Shown in pieces: positions 17,406 to 24,852 of a DNA stretch of 64,000 bases. Each line of letters begins with the position of its first letter. Within the stretch, counting starts at the first letter, position 1. This DNA is from JALYYC01 sp039922495. Lineage in GTDB: Bacteria; Chloroflexota; Dormibacteria; CF-121. A model generated the notes under the pieces. It searched no databases and was not told the origin of the DNA. It saw nothing but the letters and a program-made list of their open reading frames with translations. The position numbers and the translations under genes are program-made. Location: contig JBDTEO010000006.1 in NCBI GenBank assembly GCA_039922495.1, positions 83,558 to 147,557 of the forward strand. Reading direction: 5' to 3'.

Positions 17406-17668
17406 CGAACCGGGTCGGGCTTCTCGACGGCCAGCTTGCGCACCCAGGCGCGAAGCCGGGCCGGGGCATCATCGGCGCAGCACTCCTTGCGGACCAGGCG
17501 TTTCAGCTCGGCCTGGAAGTCAAAGACCTGCTCGCATGGAGGGCAGGAGCTCAGATGGACCTTGACCTGTCCAACCTCGTCCTCATTCAACTCGCGATCG
17601 AGGTACATCGACAGCCGCCCCATCGCGTCCTGGCAGTCCATGGTGGACTCGCAGTCCAGGTTGCCCAT
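17402..17668 (-). CDS. zinc-finger anti-sigma factor (ZAS type)
   Basis: The 88-aa protein has the H-x3-C-x2-C zinc site (HLSSCPPCEQ) of ZAS anti-sigma factors plus additional Cys near the N-terminus (NLDCES, DCQDA) and a CC pair (RKECCAD) near residue 60. There is no membrane span, so it is a soluble RsrA-like protein. In that family, disulfide formation releases zinc and frees the partner sigma factor. It is encoded directly after the ECF sigma gene (TGATG overlap), and before a thiol-disulfide relay, which supports redox sensing. ATG 17641 is an alternative start. Confidence 0.85.
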   Translation of the reverse strand: MGNLDCESTMDCQDAMGRLSMYLDRELNEDEVGQVKVHLSSCPPCEQVFDFQAELKRLVRKECCADDAPARLRAWVRKLAVEKPDPVR

Positions 17669-18258
17669 CAGGCTTGCGCTCCCACCGCGACGGAGGGCGC
17701 CTTCGGCCGGCCGGCATACTCCCACAGTTTCTTCTGCAGGGCGCGCCGGCCTCGGTGGAGTCGCGACATCACGGTGCCAATCTTGATCCCGAGGATGGCG
17801 GCCGCTTCCTTGTAAGAAAAGTCTTCGACATCGACCAGCATCACGACCATGCGCATCGACACCGGCAGCTCCTCCAGGGCGCGCTTCACCTCGTCGCCGA
17901 AGCCGCGGTCGACGACGATCTCCTCCGGGGACATCAGGTGCACCGGCATCCCTTCGCGGCGAAGCTGATCGTAGATAAAGAAGTCGGTGCCGGGTTCGTC
18001 GAGCGGGTCCTCCCGAGCCGGGCGCTGCCGCAAACGGTTGCGGAAGACGTTGGTCATGATCGTGAACAGCCAGGCCTTCTCGTTGGTGCCCGGCTGAAAC
18101 TTGCGCCGGTAGCGGTAGGCTCGCAGATAGGTTTCTTGCACCAGGTCCTCCGCGTCCTCTGGCTTCCTCGTCAGGCGCAGCGCGCTGCGGTAGAGCGCAT
18201 CGATGTGCCTCTCAAAGAGCGAAAAGTCGCCATCCATGGGAATGCTCAAGAGCCTCAT
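17668..18258 (-). CDS. ECF-type RNA polymerase sigma factor
   Basis: The 196-aa protein has sigma region 2 (FERHIDALYRSALRL, EDLVQETYLRAYR, KAWLFTIMTNVFRN) and region 4 (ALEELPVSMRMVVMLVDVEDFSYKEAAAILGIKIGTVMSRLHRGR), with no region 3, as in group 4 sigma factors. The FSYKEAAAILGI..GTVMSRLHRGR form resembles SigR/SigH-type factors controlled by ZAS proteins. ATG 18258 or ATG 18237 may be the start. It heads an overlapping chain: sigma, anti-sigma, CcdA-TlpA fusion, PLP enzyme. Autoregulation is common in this group but no -35 GGAAT-type promoter was verified here. Confidence 0.9.
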   Translation of the reverse strand: MRLLSIPMDGDFSLFERHIDALYRSALRLTRKPEDAEDLVQETYLRAYRYRRKFQPGTNEKAWLFTIMTNVFRNRLRQRPAREDPLDEPGTDFFIYDQLRREGMPVHLMSPEEIVVDRGFGDEVKRALEELPVSMRMVVMLVDVEDFSYKEAAAILGIKIGTVMSRLHRGRRALQKKLWEYAGRPKAPSVAVGAQA

Positions 18259-18292
18259 TCTATTCCGGGCAATTCTGGATCGGCCGCGCCGA

Positions 18293-18967
18293 TCAGGTGG
18301 GCGATGGCGGCGGCGGACCTCCGGGTGGCCTCGGCCCGTTGGGGCCCGCTCCGCGACCCCGTCCCCGCCGGCGCCGGCGCCGGGTTGGATCGCTTTTTCC
18401 CTGCGGGCTCTGGCCGGGTGGCACGCCATCGGTCGGTGGAGGCCCACTGGGACGCGGCCCCTGACCCGGCTGCGGTCGCCGTGGTTGACCCGGCGGCCGA
18501 GGCGGTCGCGGTTGCTGACCCGGGCGCGGCTGCTGCCCCGACCGCGGTTGCGCCTGGCCTTGCTGTCGCGAGGGGGGCTGCCCCTGCCGCTGACCGGCGC
18601 GCGGTTGATTCTGCGGCGTTGTTGCGGCGCTGGTGCGTTCGCCGCCCCCGCGGCGCCGCCGGCCGCGGCTCCGACCCTGGCCGTCTGGCGTCGCCGGGCG
18701 CTCCGGGCGAATAATCGCCGGAATCAACCGGTCCAGGCCACGGGGACGGCGCCGCCGGCTGGGCTGGTTCAGCCGTCCTTCGTGCTGCCGGACGCGGTCG
18801 TCCCACTCGACCAGCCACTCTTCCAGCGGTCGCTTGATCTGCGGCTTGGGTGCGCGGGGCTCCTCGGGCCAGATGCGGGGCCGGTCCGGTCGGATCGTTT
18901 CGGGCGCCGGATCGGCGTCGGTCGGTTCCGGTTCGACGACGCCGTCAGGCTCGAGCTCGGGCATCAT
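18293..18967 (-). CDS. Arg/Pro/Gly/Gln-rich disordered protein
   Basis: The 224-aa product starts with an acidic, Pro-rich tail (MMPELEPDGVVEPEPTDADP), has a short ordered-looking segment (IKRPLEEWLVEWDDRVRQHE, about residues 48-67), and then about 140 residues dominated by Arg, Gly, Pro and Gln with RRGRGRG and repeated PGQQPRPG units. This composition is typical of disordered RNA-binding tails. The ATG lies inside the end of the ECF S-component gene (22-bp overlap), so it is the last gene of the cobalamin operon by position. Start support comes from that coupling and the MM start. No family recognised; function unknown. Confidence 0.6.
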   Translation of the reverse strand: MMPELEPDGVVEPEPTDADPAPETIRPDRPRIWPEEPRAPKPQIKRPLEEWLVEWDDRVRQHEGRLNQPSRRRRPRGLDRLIPAIIRPERPATPDGQGRSRGRRRRGGGERTSAATTPQNQPRAGQRQGQPPSRQQGQAQPRSGQQPRPGQQPRPPRPPGQPRRPQPGQGPRPSGPPPTDGVPPGQSPQGKSDPTRRRRRRGRGRGAGPNGPRPPGGPPPPSPT

Positions 18968-19760
18968 CAGGGAGTTTAGCCGGGGGCGTCCATTCGACGA
19001 GAAAGCGCTGCTTGAAGCGCCGGAGCGCCGCCAGGACCGGGGGGCCGAGGAGGACGAGCAGCAGCGCGTTGCCGGCCGCCCGGAACCCGTCGTAGAGCGC
19101 TGAGGTCGCGAGGTAAAAGGCCAGAAAGCGCCGCAGCAGGATGGCCCCGGGCAGCCCCGGCGCCCACCCGATCGGCGATGCCGCTGCCCCGAGCAGGGTC
19201 GGCCACTCCCAGAGGTCGAGCAGGATGCCGTAGGCGAAGCCGGCGACCAGGCCATAGATGGTGAGGACCACGATGGTGCCTCGGCCGCTCCGATGGGAAC
19301 AGACCACGCCGAGGTACCCGGCTCCCATCCCAACCCAGCCACTCGCGAGCATCTGGTACGGGAGCCACGGCCCGAAGCCTGAGGTGAGAAACGCTGACAG
19401 CAGGAGCGTCAGCGCTCCCATCGCGTAGCCGAATCCCGGGCCCATGATGTAACCGGCGGCGATGATGAGAAAGAAGATGGGCGAGAACCCCAGCAGGCCG
19501 ATGACCAGGACCAGGCGCAGGGTGGCGTCGACCGCGACCAGCGCCGCCAGGATGGCGATCAGCCGGGCGGAGAGCCGGTGCGTCTCCAGGGCCACGCCGA
19601 CGATGACGACCGCGGAGACCGCGACCAGGCTGGCGAACAGGGCGGGCGACTGCGCCGATGCCGTCCCCAATCGAAGGGGGGCAATGAAGATGGCGAGGCC
19701 CGCGGCCGAGATGAGGATGAGGGCAGCGTGCTCGGCCCGCGCTCGGAGCAGGGCGATCAC
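18945..19760 (-). CDS. ECF transporter S component, probably cobalamin-specific
   Basis: The 271-aa membrane protein has about six hydrophobic spans. The segment GPGFGYAMGALTLLLSAFLTSGFGPWLPYQMLASGWVG (about residues 105-143; key GPGFG and GPWLPYQM) matches the substrate-binding subunits that I associate with cobalamin-linked ECF systems. It binds the vitamin and topples in the membrane when the T component moves. Vitamin B12 specificity is inferred from the riboswitch and the two secreted B12-binding-like proteins in the same operon. The start overlaps the ATPase stop by 4 bp. Confidence 0.82.
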   Translation of the reverse strand: MIALLRARAEHAALILISAAGLAIFIAPLRLGTASAQSPALFASLVAVSAVVIVGVALETHRLSARLIAILAALVAVDATLRLVLVIGLLGFSPIFFLIIAAGYIMGPGFGYAMGALTLLLSAFLTSGFGPWLPYQMLASGWVGMGAGYLGVVCSHRSGRGTIVVLTIYGLVAGFAYGILLDLWEWPTLLGAAASPIGWAPGLPGAILLRRFLAFYLATSALYDGFRAAGNALLLVLLGPPVLAALRRFKQRFLVEWTPPAKLPDDARARA

Positions 19761-21262
19761 ACCGGAACTTCCTCAGGGAGCAGCCAGCCTCCTCCCAGTA
19801 GCTTGTTGACCTGGGTGGAGAAGACGAGGGAGTCGCTCAAAACGGACCGTGGCGGGCCGTCGGCGTAGATCTCGCCGTCCGCCATCAACAGCACTCGTCC
19901 AGCCGTTCGTGCGGCCCACTCCACGTCGTGGGTCGCGACCAGGACGCTGGCGCCCGCGGCGGCCCGCGCCTGTAGAAAGGCGGTCAGGGCGCGCTTGACG
20001 GTTGGATCGAGACCGCGGGTTGGTTCATCGAGGAGGAGCACGTGCGCGCCAGCCGCGACCACCGCAATCGCGAGCTGCTGGCGCTCGCCGCTGCTCAGGT
20101 CGCGTGGATAACGGTCGAGCCAGGGTGCAAACGTCGTCATCATGGCGCGGTCGTCGACGTCGCGGAGCTCGTCCGCCACGGTGGGGGCGAAGAGGAGGGC
20201 GTCCGCATCCTGCGGCACGTAGGCGCGCGGACCCTGAGCACGGACCTGGCCGCGCGTCGGGCGCAGCAATCCAGCCAGTAATTTCAACAGCGTCGTCTTG
20301 CCACATCCGTTCCGGCCCATGAGGACCGCCACCTCGCCGCATCGCAGGGACAGCGACGTGCCCTGCACCGCGAGGGCCTGACCGTAGGCGAAGCTCACGC
20401 GGTCGGTGCCCAACGCTTCTGGGCCGTCGCCCGACGGCGTGGGACCCGGGGCCTGCGCGTGCGGCAAGCGATGCACCTGTGATCGGGCGTCTCGAAGACT
20501 GAGTGGGAGCGGTACCCAGCCCATGCGGAGTGCCAGGTCGACCACCGGAGGCCTCGCGCCGCCGCCCGCAAACGCGGTCCGAGGCTCCTGGTCCGTAAGC
20601 GTGCCCCGCGTCAACGTCCAGATCCGGTCGACCATCGGGGCGACCCGCTCGATGCGGTGCTCGGCGATCAGCGTGGTCATGCCGAGTTCGGCGACGAGCC
20701 GCGCGATCACCTGGAAGACATCCTCCGCTGCCTGTGGATCGAGCTGTGAGGTTGGCTCATCGAGGGCGATGGCCTCCGGATGCATCGCCAGGGATGCGGC
20801 GATAGCCACCCGCTGGCGTTCGCCACCGGATAGCGTGGCGATCCGGCGACGCCGCAATGGGGCGATCCCCACCTGGTCGATAACTTCTTCAATCCGCTTT
20901 CGCATCAGCGGTCGCGCTAGGCCGAGGTTTTCGAGGCCGAACGCGAGCTCAGCTTCGACATCCTCGAGGACGAACTGCGCATCCGGGTGCTGGAAGACGA
21001 ACCCAATCCGCGCGCCGAGGGTCCGTGGTTGTTGCTCGCGCGTGTCGAGCCCACAGACCACCACGTGGCCCGCGAACCGTCCGCCGGTACTGTGCGGCAC
21101 CAGGCCATTGAGGCAGCGGAGCAACGTCGATTTGCCGCTGCCCGATGGGCCGCGGACCAGGATCACCTGGCCGGCTTCGACCCGGGTCGTGACCTCGGAC
21201 AGTGCCGCGACGGCGGCGCCCGGGTAGTGATAGGTGACGGCGTCAAACGAGATCAGCGGCAT
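19757..21262 (-). CDS. fused double ABC ATPase of an ECF transporter (A1-A2)
   Basis: The 501-aa protein contains two complete ABC ATPase domains: first GPSGSGKSTLL near residue 37, LSGGERQRV near 142 and LDEPTSQLD near 162; second GRNGCGKTTLL near 315, LSSGERQQL near 395 and LLDEPTRGLD near 418. Most ECF systems encode EcfA1 and EcfA2 separately; here they are one chain. It energises the T and S components. I start at ATG 21262 (MPLISFDAVTYHY), which overlaps the end of the T-component gene by 20 bp; the frame is open further up but that sequence is Cys/Arg-rich and not ABC-like. Confidence 0.92.
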   Translation of the reverse strand: MPLISFDAVTYHYPGAAVAALSEVTTRVEAGQVILVRGPSGSGKSTLLRCLNGLVPHSTGGRFAGHVVVCGLDTREQQPRTLGARIGFVFQHPDAQFVLEDVEAELAFGLENLGLARPLMRKRIEEVIDQVGIAPLRRRRIATLSGGERQRVAIAASLAMHPEAIALDEPTSQLDPQAAEDVFQVIARLVAELGMTTLIAEHRIERVAPMVDRIWTLTRGTLTDQEPRTAFAGGGARPPVVDLALRMGWVPLPLSLRDARSQVHRLPHAQAPGPTPSGDGPEALGTDRVSFAYGQALAVQGTSLSLRCGEVAVLMGRNGCGKTTLLKLLAGLLRPTRGQVRAQGPRAYVPQDADALLFAPTVADELRDVDDRAMMTTFAPWLDRYPRDLSSGERQQLAIAVVAAGAHVLLLDEPTRGLDPTVKRALTAFLQARAAAGASVLVATHDVEWAARTAGRVLLMADGEIYADGPPRSVLSDSLVFSTQVNKLLGGGWLLPEEVPV

Positions 21263-22079
21263 GGTCCTTCCGATGCGAGCTCGACAGCACAGCCGGCACC
21301 ACCAGCGCAAGCACGGCGAGCAGGCTGGCAAGTCCGGGGAATGATGGCACAAGGTCCTGGTAAGCGTTGTAGCCCAGCGCTGGTTGCCCGACGGTCTGGA
21401 TCAGCGAGGCCGCCGACGCCACCACCACGAGGAAGTCTCGCGCCTGCCAGCCAGCCCGACGGTAGCGCGAGCGGCGCCGGCTGCCGAAGCCGCGCGCGTC
21501 AAGCGACTCCCCGTATTGCAGCGCCCGCTCCATGGTGGTGAGCAACAGGGGGACCAGCAGCGACGGCGCCGCACGCCAGCCGCTGCGCTGCCGGCGCAAG
21601 TGGCGTGCCTCGCTGATGGCGCGGATCGCCCCGACGGTCTGCGGCGCGAAGGCGACGGCCAAAGCAAACACGGTGCCCGCCCGGTAGAGGGAGCGCGGTA
21701 GCAATCCCACCAGGTCGGCGCTGCGGACCGTGACCTGCAGGACCCCGAACACGGCGACCACCAGGAGCAGGGCGGCACCGGTTGACGCCCCAAAGGCCAG
21801 GGCCTCGGCGGTCCACGGACCGCCGATGACGGGCAGATCGGGCAGGCGGAAAAGGATATGCGCTCCGAAGCGGCTCAGCGCGACGCTGAACACGATGGGC
21901 GTCACCGCCAGCAGCAGGCCTAGCTTCCAGGGCCGGCTCCCACCCCGGCGGCGAGAGGGCAGCCAAACGTTGATCAGCACCATCAGCAGAAGCAGTTGCA
22001 GGTAAGGATTCCGGTCGATGAAGGCGGCAGCGAGCGCGGCCACGGCCCACAGACACCAGGCGATCGGGTTGATTCTCAC
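21243..22079 (-). CDS. ECF transporter T component (EcfT/CbiQ-like)
   Basis: The 278-aa membrane protein has five or six hydrophobic spans and, in the second half, the coupling-helix motifs of EcfT/CbiQ: AISEARHLRRQRSG near residue 160 and ERALQYGESLDARGFG near 190, each carrying the A-R-G/A-R-x type triplet that docks on the ATPases. It links ATP hydrolysis to movement of the S component. The GTG start at 22079 overlaps the TGA of the DUF4430-like gene (GTGA), so translation is coupled. Confidence 0.9.
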   Translation of the reverse strand: MRINPIAWCLWAVAALAAAFIDRNPYLQLLLLMVLINVWLPSRRRGGSRPWKLGLLLAVTPIVFSVALSRFGAHILFRLPDLPVIGGPWTAEALAFGASTGAALLLVVAVFGVLQVTVRSADLVGLLPRSLYRAGTVFALAVAFAPQTVGAIRAISEARHLRRQRSGWRAAPSLLVPLLLTTMERALQYGESLDARGFGSRRRSRYRRAGWQARDFLVVVASAASLIQTVGQPALGYNAYQDLVPSFPGLASLLAVLALVVPAVLSSSHRKDHAADLV

Positions 22080-22846
22080 GATGCCCGCCGCTGGAAATTC
22101 CACGCGAAGAGCCCTGACAGGAGCAGGACCGCAGCACCGATCAGGATCAAGATCGGTGGGGAACCGCTTGAGGGTCTCGGCGGCGACGCGCCCGCGGCGG
22201 GAACGGTCGGTGGTGCCGTGGCTGAGCCGGAAGGCCGCAGCGCTTCCGGGGTCGAAGACGAGTTCGGCGAAGGGGTCGGAGATGAGAGGGTCGCGTGCGG
22301 CGCCGCTTTGGGCGGCGTCGAAAGCGCCTGCGCCGGCACGTGCGCGCTGGCCCTGGACGCGGCCGGGACCGTGGTGACAGCCTGGGCGGGCGCGCACACA
22401 CTGTTGAAGGCAATCGCCGGCGGCGGCTGGCTGGCGCCAGCCGCGTAGTGCCAGCCATCCATGGCGCCGTCACGCAACGCCGAGGATCCAGCGCCCATCG
22501 CCGATTGACCCCATCCCGAGGCGCTGCGATGAAAGTACTGCCAGTACGGCCCGGAACCGAAACAGTCAGCCGGCACGGTCGTAGGCTCGTGATCCAGTTG
22601 GCACATCGCTGATCCGAGCGAGCCGAAACTCTCTGCTCGGTATTCGAGACCTGATCGTTGGATCAGTTGCAGTCCGGAGATCTGGTCTTCGGTGAAGGCC
22701 ACGCAGCGCGTGATCAGTCGACCGCCCGAATGCTCGACCACCAGGGCGGCATGATGCAGCGCGGCTCGTACAGGGTGAGCCATGAGGAGGACCGCGAGAA
22801 GCGCCGCGCTACTCCCAAGACCGACGCGAAGCAGGTATCGGGTCAG
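22076..22846 (-). CDS. secreted DUF4430/transcobalamin C-terminal-like protein with CTG start
   Basis: The frame is open upstream of ATG 22783 for 21 more codons that encode a textbook signal peptide (basic TRYLLR, hydrophobic GSSAALLAVLLMA, then HPVRA before cleavage). No ATG, GTG or TTG exists there; a CTG at 22846 overlaps the TGA of the upstream gene as CTGA. The mature part (about residues 33-130) reads AALVVEHSGGRLITRCVAF..ISGLQLIQRSGL and ends GWHYAAG, a layout like the DUF4430 domain, equivalent to the C-terminal beta-domain of transcobalamin. A Pro/Ala/Ser-rich linker and a C-terminal membrane span (about 228-248) anchor it outside the cell. It is predicted to help hold cobalamin for the ECF importer encoded next. 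Confidence 0.75.
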   Translation of the reverse strand: MTRYLLRVGLGSSAALLAVLLMAHPVRAALHHAALVVEHSGGRLITRCVAFTEDQISGLQLIQRSGLEYRAESFGSLGSAMCQLDHEPTTVPADCFGSGPYWQYFHRSASGWGQSAMGAGSSALRDGAMDGWHYAAGASQPPPAIAFNSVCAPAQAVTTVPAASRASAHVPAQALSTPPKAAPHATLSSPTPSPNSSSTPEALRPSGSATAPPTVPAAGASPPRPSSGSPPILILIGAAVLLLSGLFAWNFQRRAS

Positions 22847-23970
22847 CGAGCGCGTCGCCTGACCCTCAGGCCGATCGCCGTGACCAGCATGCCAACGAGA
22901 ACCGCAATCGGAGGGAACACCGGCTCACCCGTCTGCGCCAATCGCGCGGTCGTGGTTGGCGGCGCGGGTGGAGCCGATGGGGTCGGCGTCGCACTCGCGG
23001 CAGCGGTTGGGCAGGCCGCCGGGAGCGTTCCGGATACCGGCTTGACGGGAAGGAAGGTCGAGGCCAGTCCGATCAGTGATTGGGTGGTCGATAAGGCGTC
23101 CGGAACGGCGGTCGCGCTCGAGCCGGGTCGGGAATACCCGAACCCACCGTTCTCGTACTGGAAACTGAGGAGGTCGGTCAGCCCGTTCCTGTGATTGATC
23201 GACCAGGCCGTACCAACGGGATCTTCACCGGCGGCGAGGAGCGCCTCGATCACGAGGCCGTCCGAGTCGGGATCGGAATCGGTCGTAAAGGCGCCGGTCT
23301 GGTACTGGAATCCTCCCGTATCAACTCGCTGCTGGCCCTTCAGATACAGCAGGGCCTTGGCTTTTACGGTGTCGGTCAGCGTACCGCCTGACCTCAGCGC
23401 CATCAGCACCAGCGCCGTCGTGTTGGTATCTGAGCCGGAACCAGCGCTGAACTCCCAACCGCCGTCGGCCTGCTGGTGGCTCGCCAGGTACGCGATCGAC
23501 CTGGTGGGCGCTTTGCCCGCGGGGATGGACAGGACGGCGAGCGCGTCGTTATAGAGCTGATCGTTGAATGCCCCGGTCGTCGCGTCGTAGGTGCAGACCA
23601 GATCCTGCAGCAAATTGTGTCCGGCAAAGGCAGTCGGCGAAAGCCCCGCGGCAGAGACTGCCAGGATGAGGCTGCCAATCCCACCCGCAGTTTTCTCTTC
23701 GGCGGCGATGTGACTGCTGAGCGAGTCGATGGCTGTGCGATCGGCGGTCGCGAAACTCGCGATGGACGCGTTGTTGGCGGCGAGACCCCACACGGTTTCT
23801 TCGGTTCGGCTCGCGCTGTTGGCAACCGTCCCATCCGCGGTCTGAAGGGCATGGAGGTAGCTAATCGCGTGAGACGCGGCCGCGGTCTCTGGACTGAAGG
23901 CGGAGACGGCGGGCGTCAGGACGAGGGCGGCAAGCATCGCCGATGCAAACGCAACGATCAGTCGTTTCAT
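22843..23970 (-). CDS. transcobalamin/intrinsic-factor-like secreted protein with LAQTG sorting tail
   Basis: The 375-aa product has a signal peptide (MKRLIVAFASAMLAALVLTPAVSA), then an alpha/alpha-barrel of squalene-cyclase-type repeats (for example QQADGGWEFSAGSGSDTNTTA near residue 165 and NGGFGYSRPGSSATAVPDA near 275), the fold shared with the alpha-domain of intrinsic factor and transcobalamin. After a Pro/Thr-rich linker come LAQTGE, a hydrophobic span and RRRAR, a cell-wall sorting signal of the LAxTG kind used by some high-GC sortases. It sits first behind a cobalamin riboswitch and ahead of an ECF transporter, so surface capture of B12 is the likely job. The GGAGG ribosome site is six bases before the ATG. 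Confidence 0.82.
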   Translation of the reverse strand: MKRLIVAFASAMLAALVLTPAVSAFSPETAAASHAISYLHALQTADGTVANSASRTEETVWGLAANNASIASFATADRTAIDSLSSHIAAEEKTAGGIGSLILAVSAAGLSPTAFAGHNLLQDLVCTYDATTGAFNDQLYNDALAVLSIPAGKAPTRSIAYLASHQQADGGWEFSAGSGSDTNTTALVLMALRSGGTLTDTVKAKALLYLKGQQRVDTGGFQYQTGAFTTDSDPDSDGLVIEALLAAGEDPVGTAWSINHRNGLTDLLSFQYENGGFGYSRPGSSATAVPDALSTTQSLIGLASTFLPVKPVSGTLPAACPTAAASATPTPSAPPAPPTTTARLAQTGEPVFPPIAVLVGMLVTAIGLRVRRRAR

Positions 23971-23975
23971 GGGAA

Positions 23976-24003
23976 CCTCCAGAGCATTGATGGCAACTGG
24001 AGG
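23976..24003 (-). promoter_or_regulatory. hairpin that can sequester the ribosome binding site
   Basis: On the minus strand CCTCCAG (24003-23997) is perfectly complementary to CTGGAGG (23982-23976), which contains the GGAGG ribosome site of the transcobalamin-like gene; the loop is 14 nt. Lying between the riboswitch and the start codon, it is a good candidate for a translational expression platform. Seen by pairing only, not folded by program. Confidence 0.55.
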
Positions 24004-24070
24004 CCGATTGGAGTGGCCAGCAAGGACGCACTGGCGCCTCCCTCTCAGCCTCGAAGAGGGTCGTCCAACT

Positions 24071-24233
24071 CCGACAGGCAGGTCTCCTGGCTCCGGATCG
24101 TGGTCGCTGGACTCCTTCCCAAGGCCGCAGCCTCAGTGGACGTCACCCAGGACTCCCCGGTTACAGTGACGGGTTCGCGCCGGATTTCCACCGGCTTCCC
24201 TTTTCAGCTCGCAACGGCGAGCCACCTGTCGGC
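24071..24233 (-). ncRNA. cobalamin riboswitch
   Basis: On the minus strand the conserved blocks occur in order: P1 strand GCCGACAGG, GGGAAGCCGGTGGAAATCCGG, CGAACCCGTCACTGTAACCGG, the CCACTG block, TTGGGAAGG, and the terminal GCCAGGAGACCTGCC followed by the closing P1 strand CCTGTCGG. P1 ends pair over 8 bp. It lies 100 nt before the transcobalamin-like gene and should shut the operon when adenosyl- or other cobalamin is plentiful. Confidence 0.95.
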
Positions 24234-24314
24234 ATCTTTACTTTTGTGCGTTGCTGGCTCCCACCTCCCTCGTCCGAAGGTGATCGCATTATAGGCAGGT
24301 GATGCGCGCCCAAC

Positions 24315-24343
24315 AAAAAAGCCGCCCGATTGCTCCGGACGGC
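24315..24343 (-). terminator. intrinsic terminator after the 113-aa gene
   Basis: Minus-strand stem GCCGTCCG/CGGGCGGC with one G-U pair and a short loop, followed by six T. It lies just past the stop at 24360, separating that gene from the riboswitch operon downstream. Confidence 0.85.
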
Positions 24344-24359
24344 TTTTCGCGTTGCGAGC

Positions 24360-24701
24360 TCAGGCGACGCGAGACTGCTCGAAGTAGGCTTCCAACTCTT
24401 CAATCGTCGGCACGCGGTTGATTTCCTCGGGCTCCACGTTCATGTACCGTTCCTGGGCCGTGAAGACGAGCTCGATCAAGTCCGGGATCTTCACCTCCGG
24501 CGTGTACGGCACGCCATAGTTGCGAAGCTCGTCGGCAACCGCGGCCGGCACCGTGACCCGCTCGTTCAGGTTGAGGTCCTCGAGGGCCCAGAGGATCCGA
24601 TCGAGCGCGTACAGGTGCAGCTTGCGCTGCGCGTCCTGGGCGCGCGTGGCCATCACTCGAAGGGTGGTGCGTTGCGTTTCAGTTTGAATGGATTCGTACA
24701 T
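24360..24701 (-). CDS. conserved-looking hypothetical protein (113 aa)
   Basis: A soluble, charged, mostly helical 113-aa protein (MYESIQTETQRTTLRVMATR, ending ELEAYFEQSRVA) without signal, membrane span or motif that I recognise. It has its own intrinsic terminator and is divergent from the 585-aa phosphorylase-like gene, with a 151-bp gap that is unusually AT-rich for this window and should hold both promoters. Function unknown. Confidence 0.65.
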   Translation of the reverse strand: MYESIQTETQRTTLRVMATRAQDAQRKLHLYALDRILWALEDLNLNERVTVPAAVADELRNYGVPYTPEVKIPDLIELVFTAQERYMNVEPEEINRVPTIEELEAYFEQSRVA

Positions 24702-24852
24702 GAGTGGCAGTGTTCCTCCGACTGGTGAGATGGTCGGTCAGGGCCCACGGTACGGGTGATGTCCTTGTCCAGCAAGTAAATTTCGTTAAAAGATGTAAAG
24801 CGCGGGCACCGTGGTTGGCAGGCTTTCGACGCCTGGCGGGATAATACCGGCA

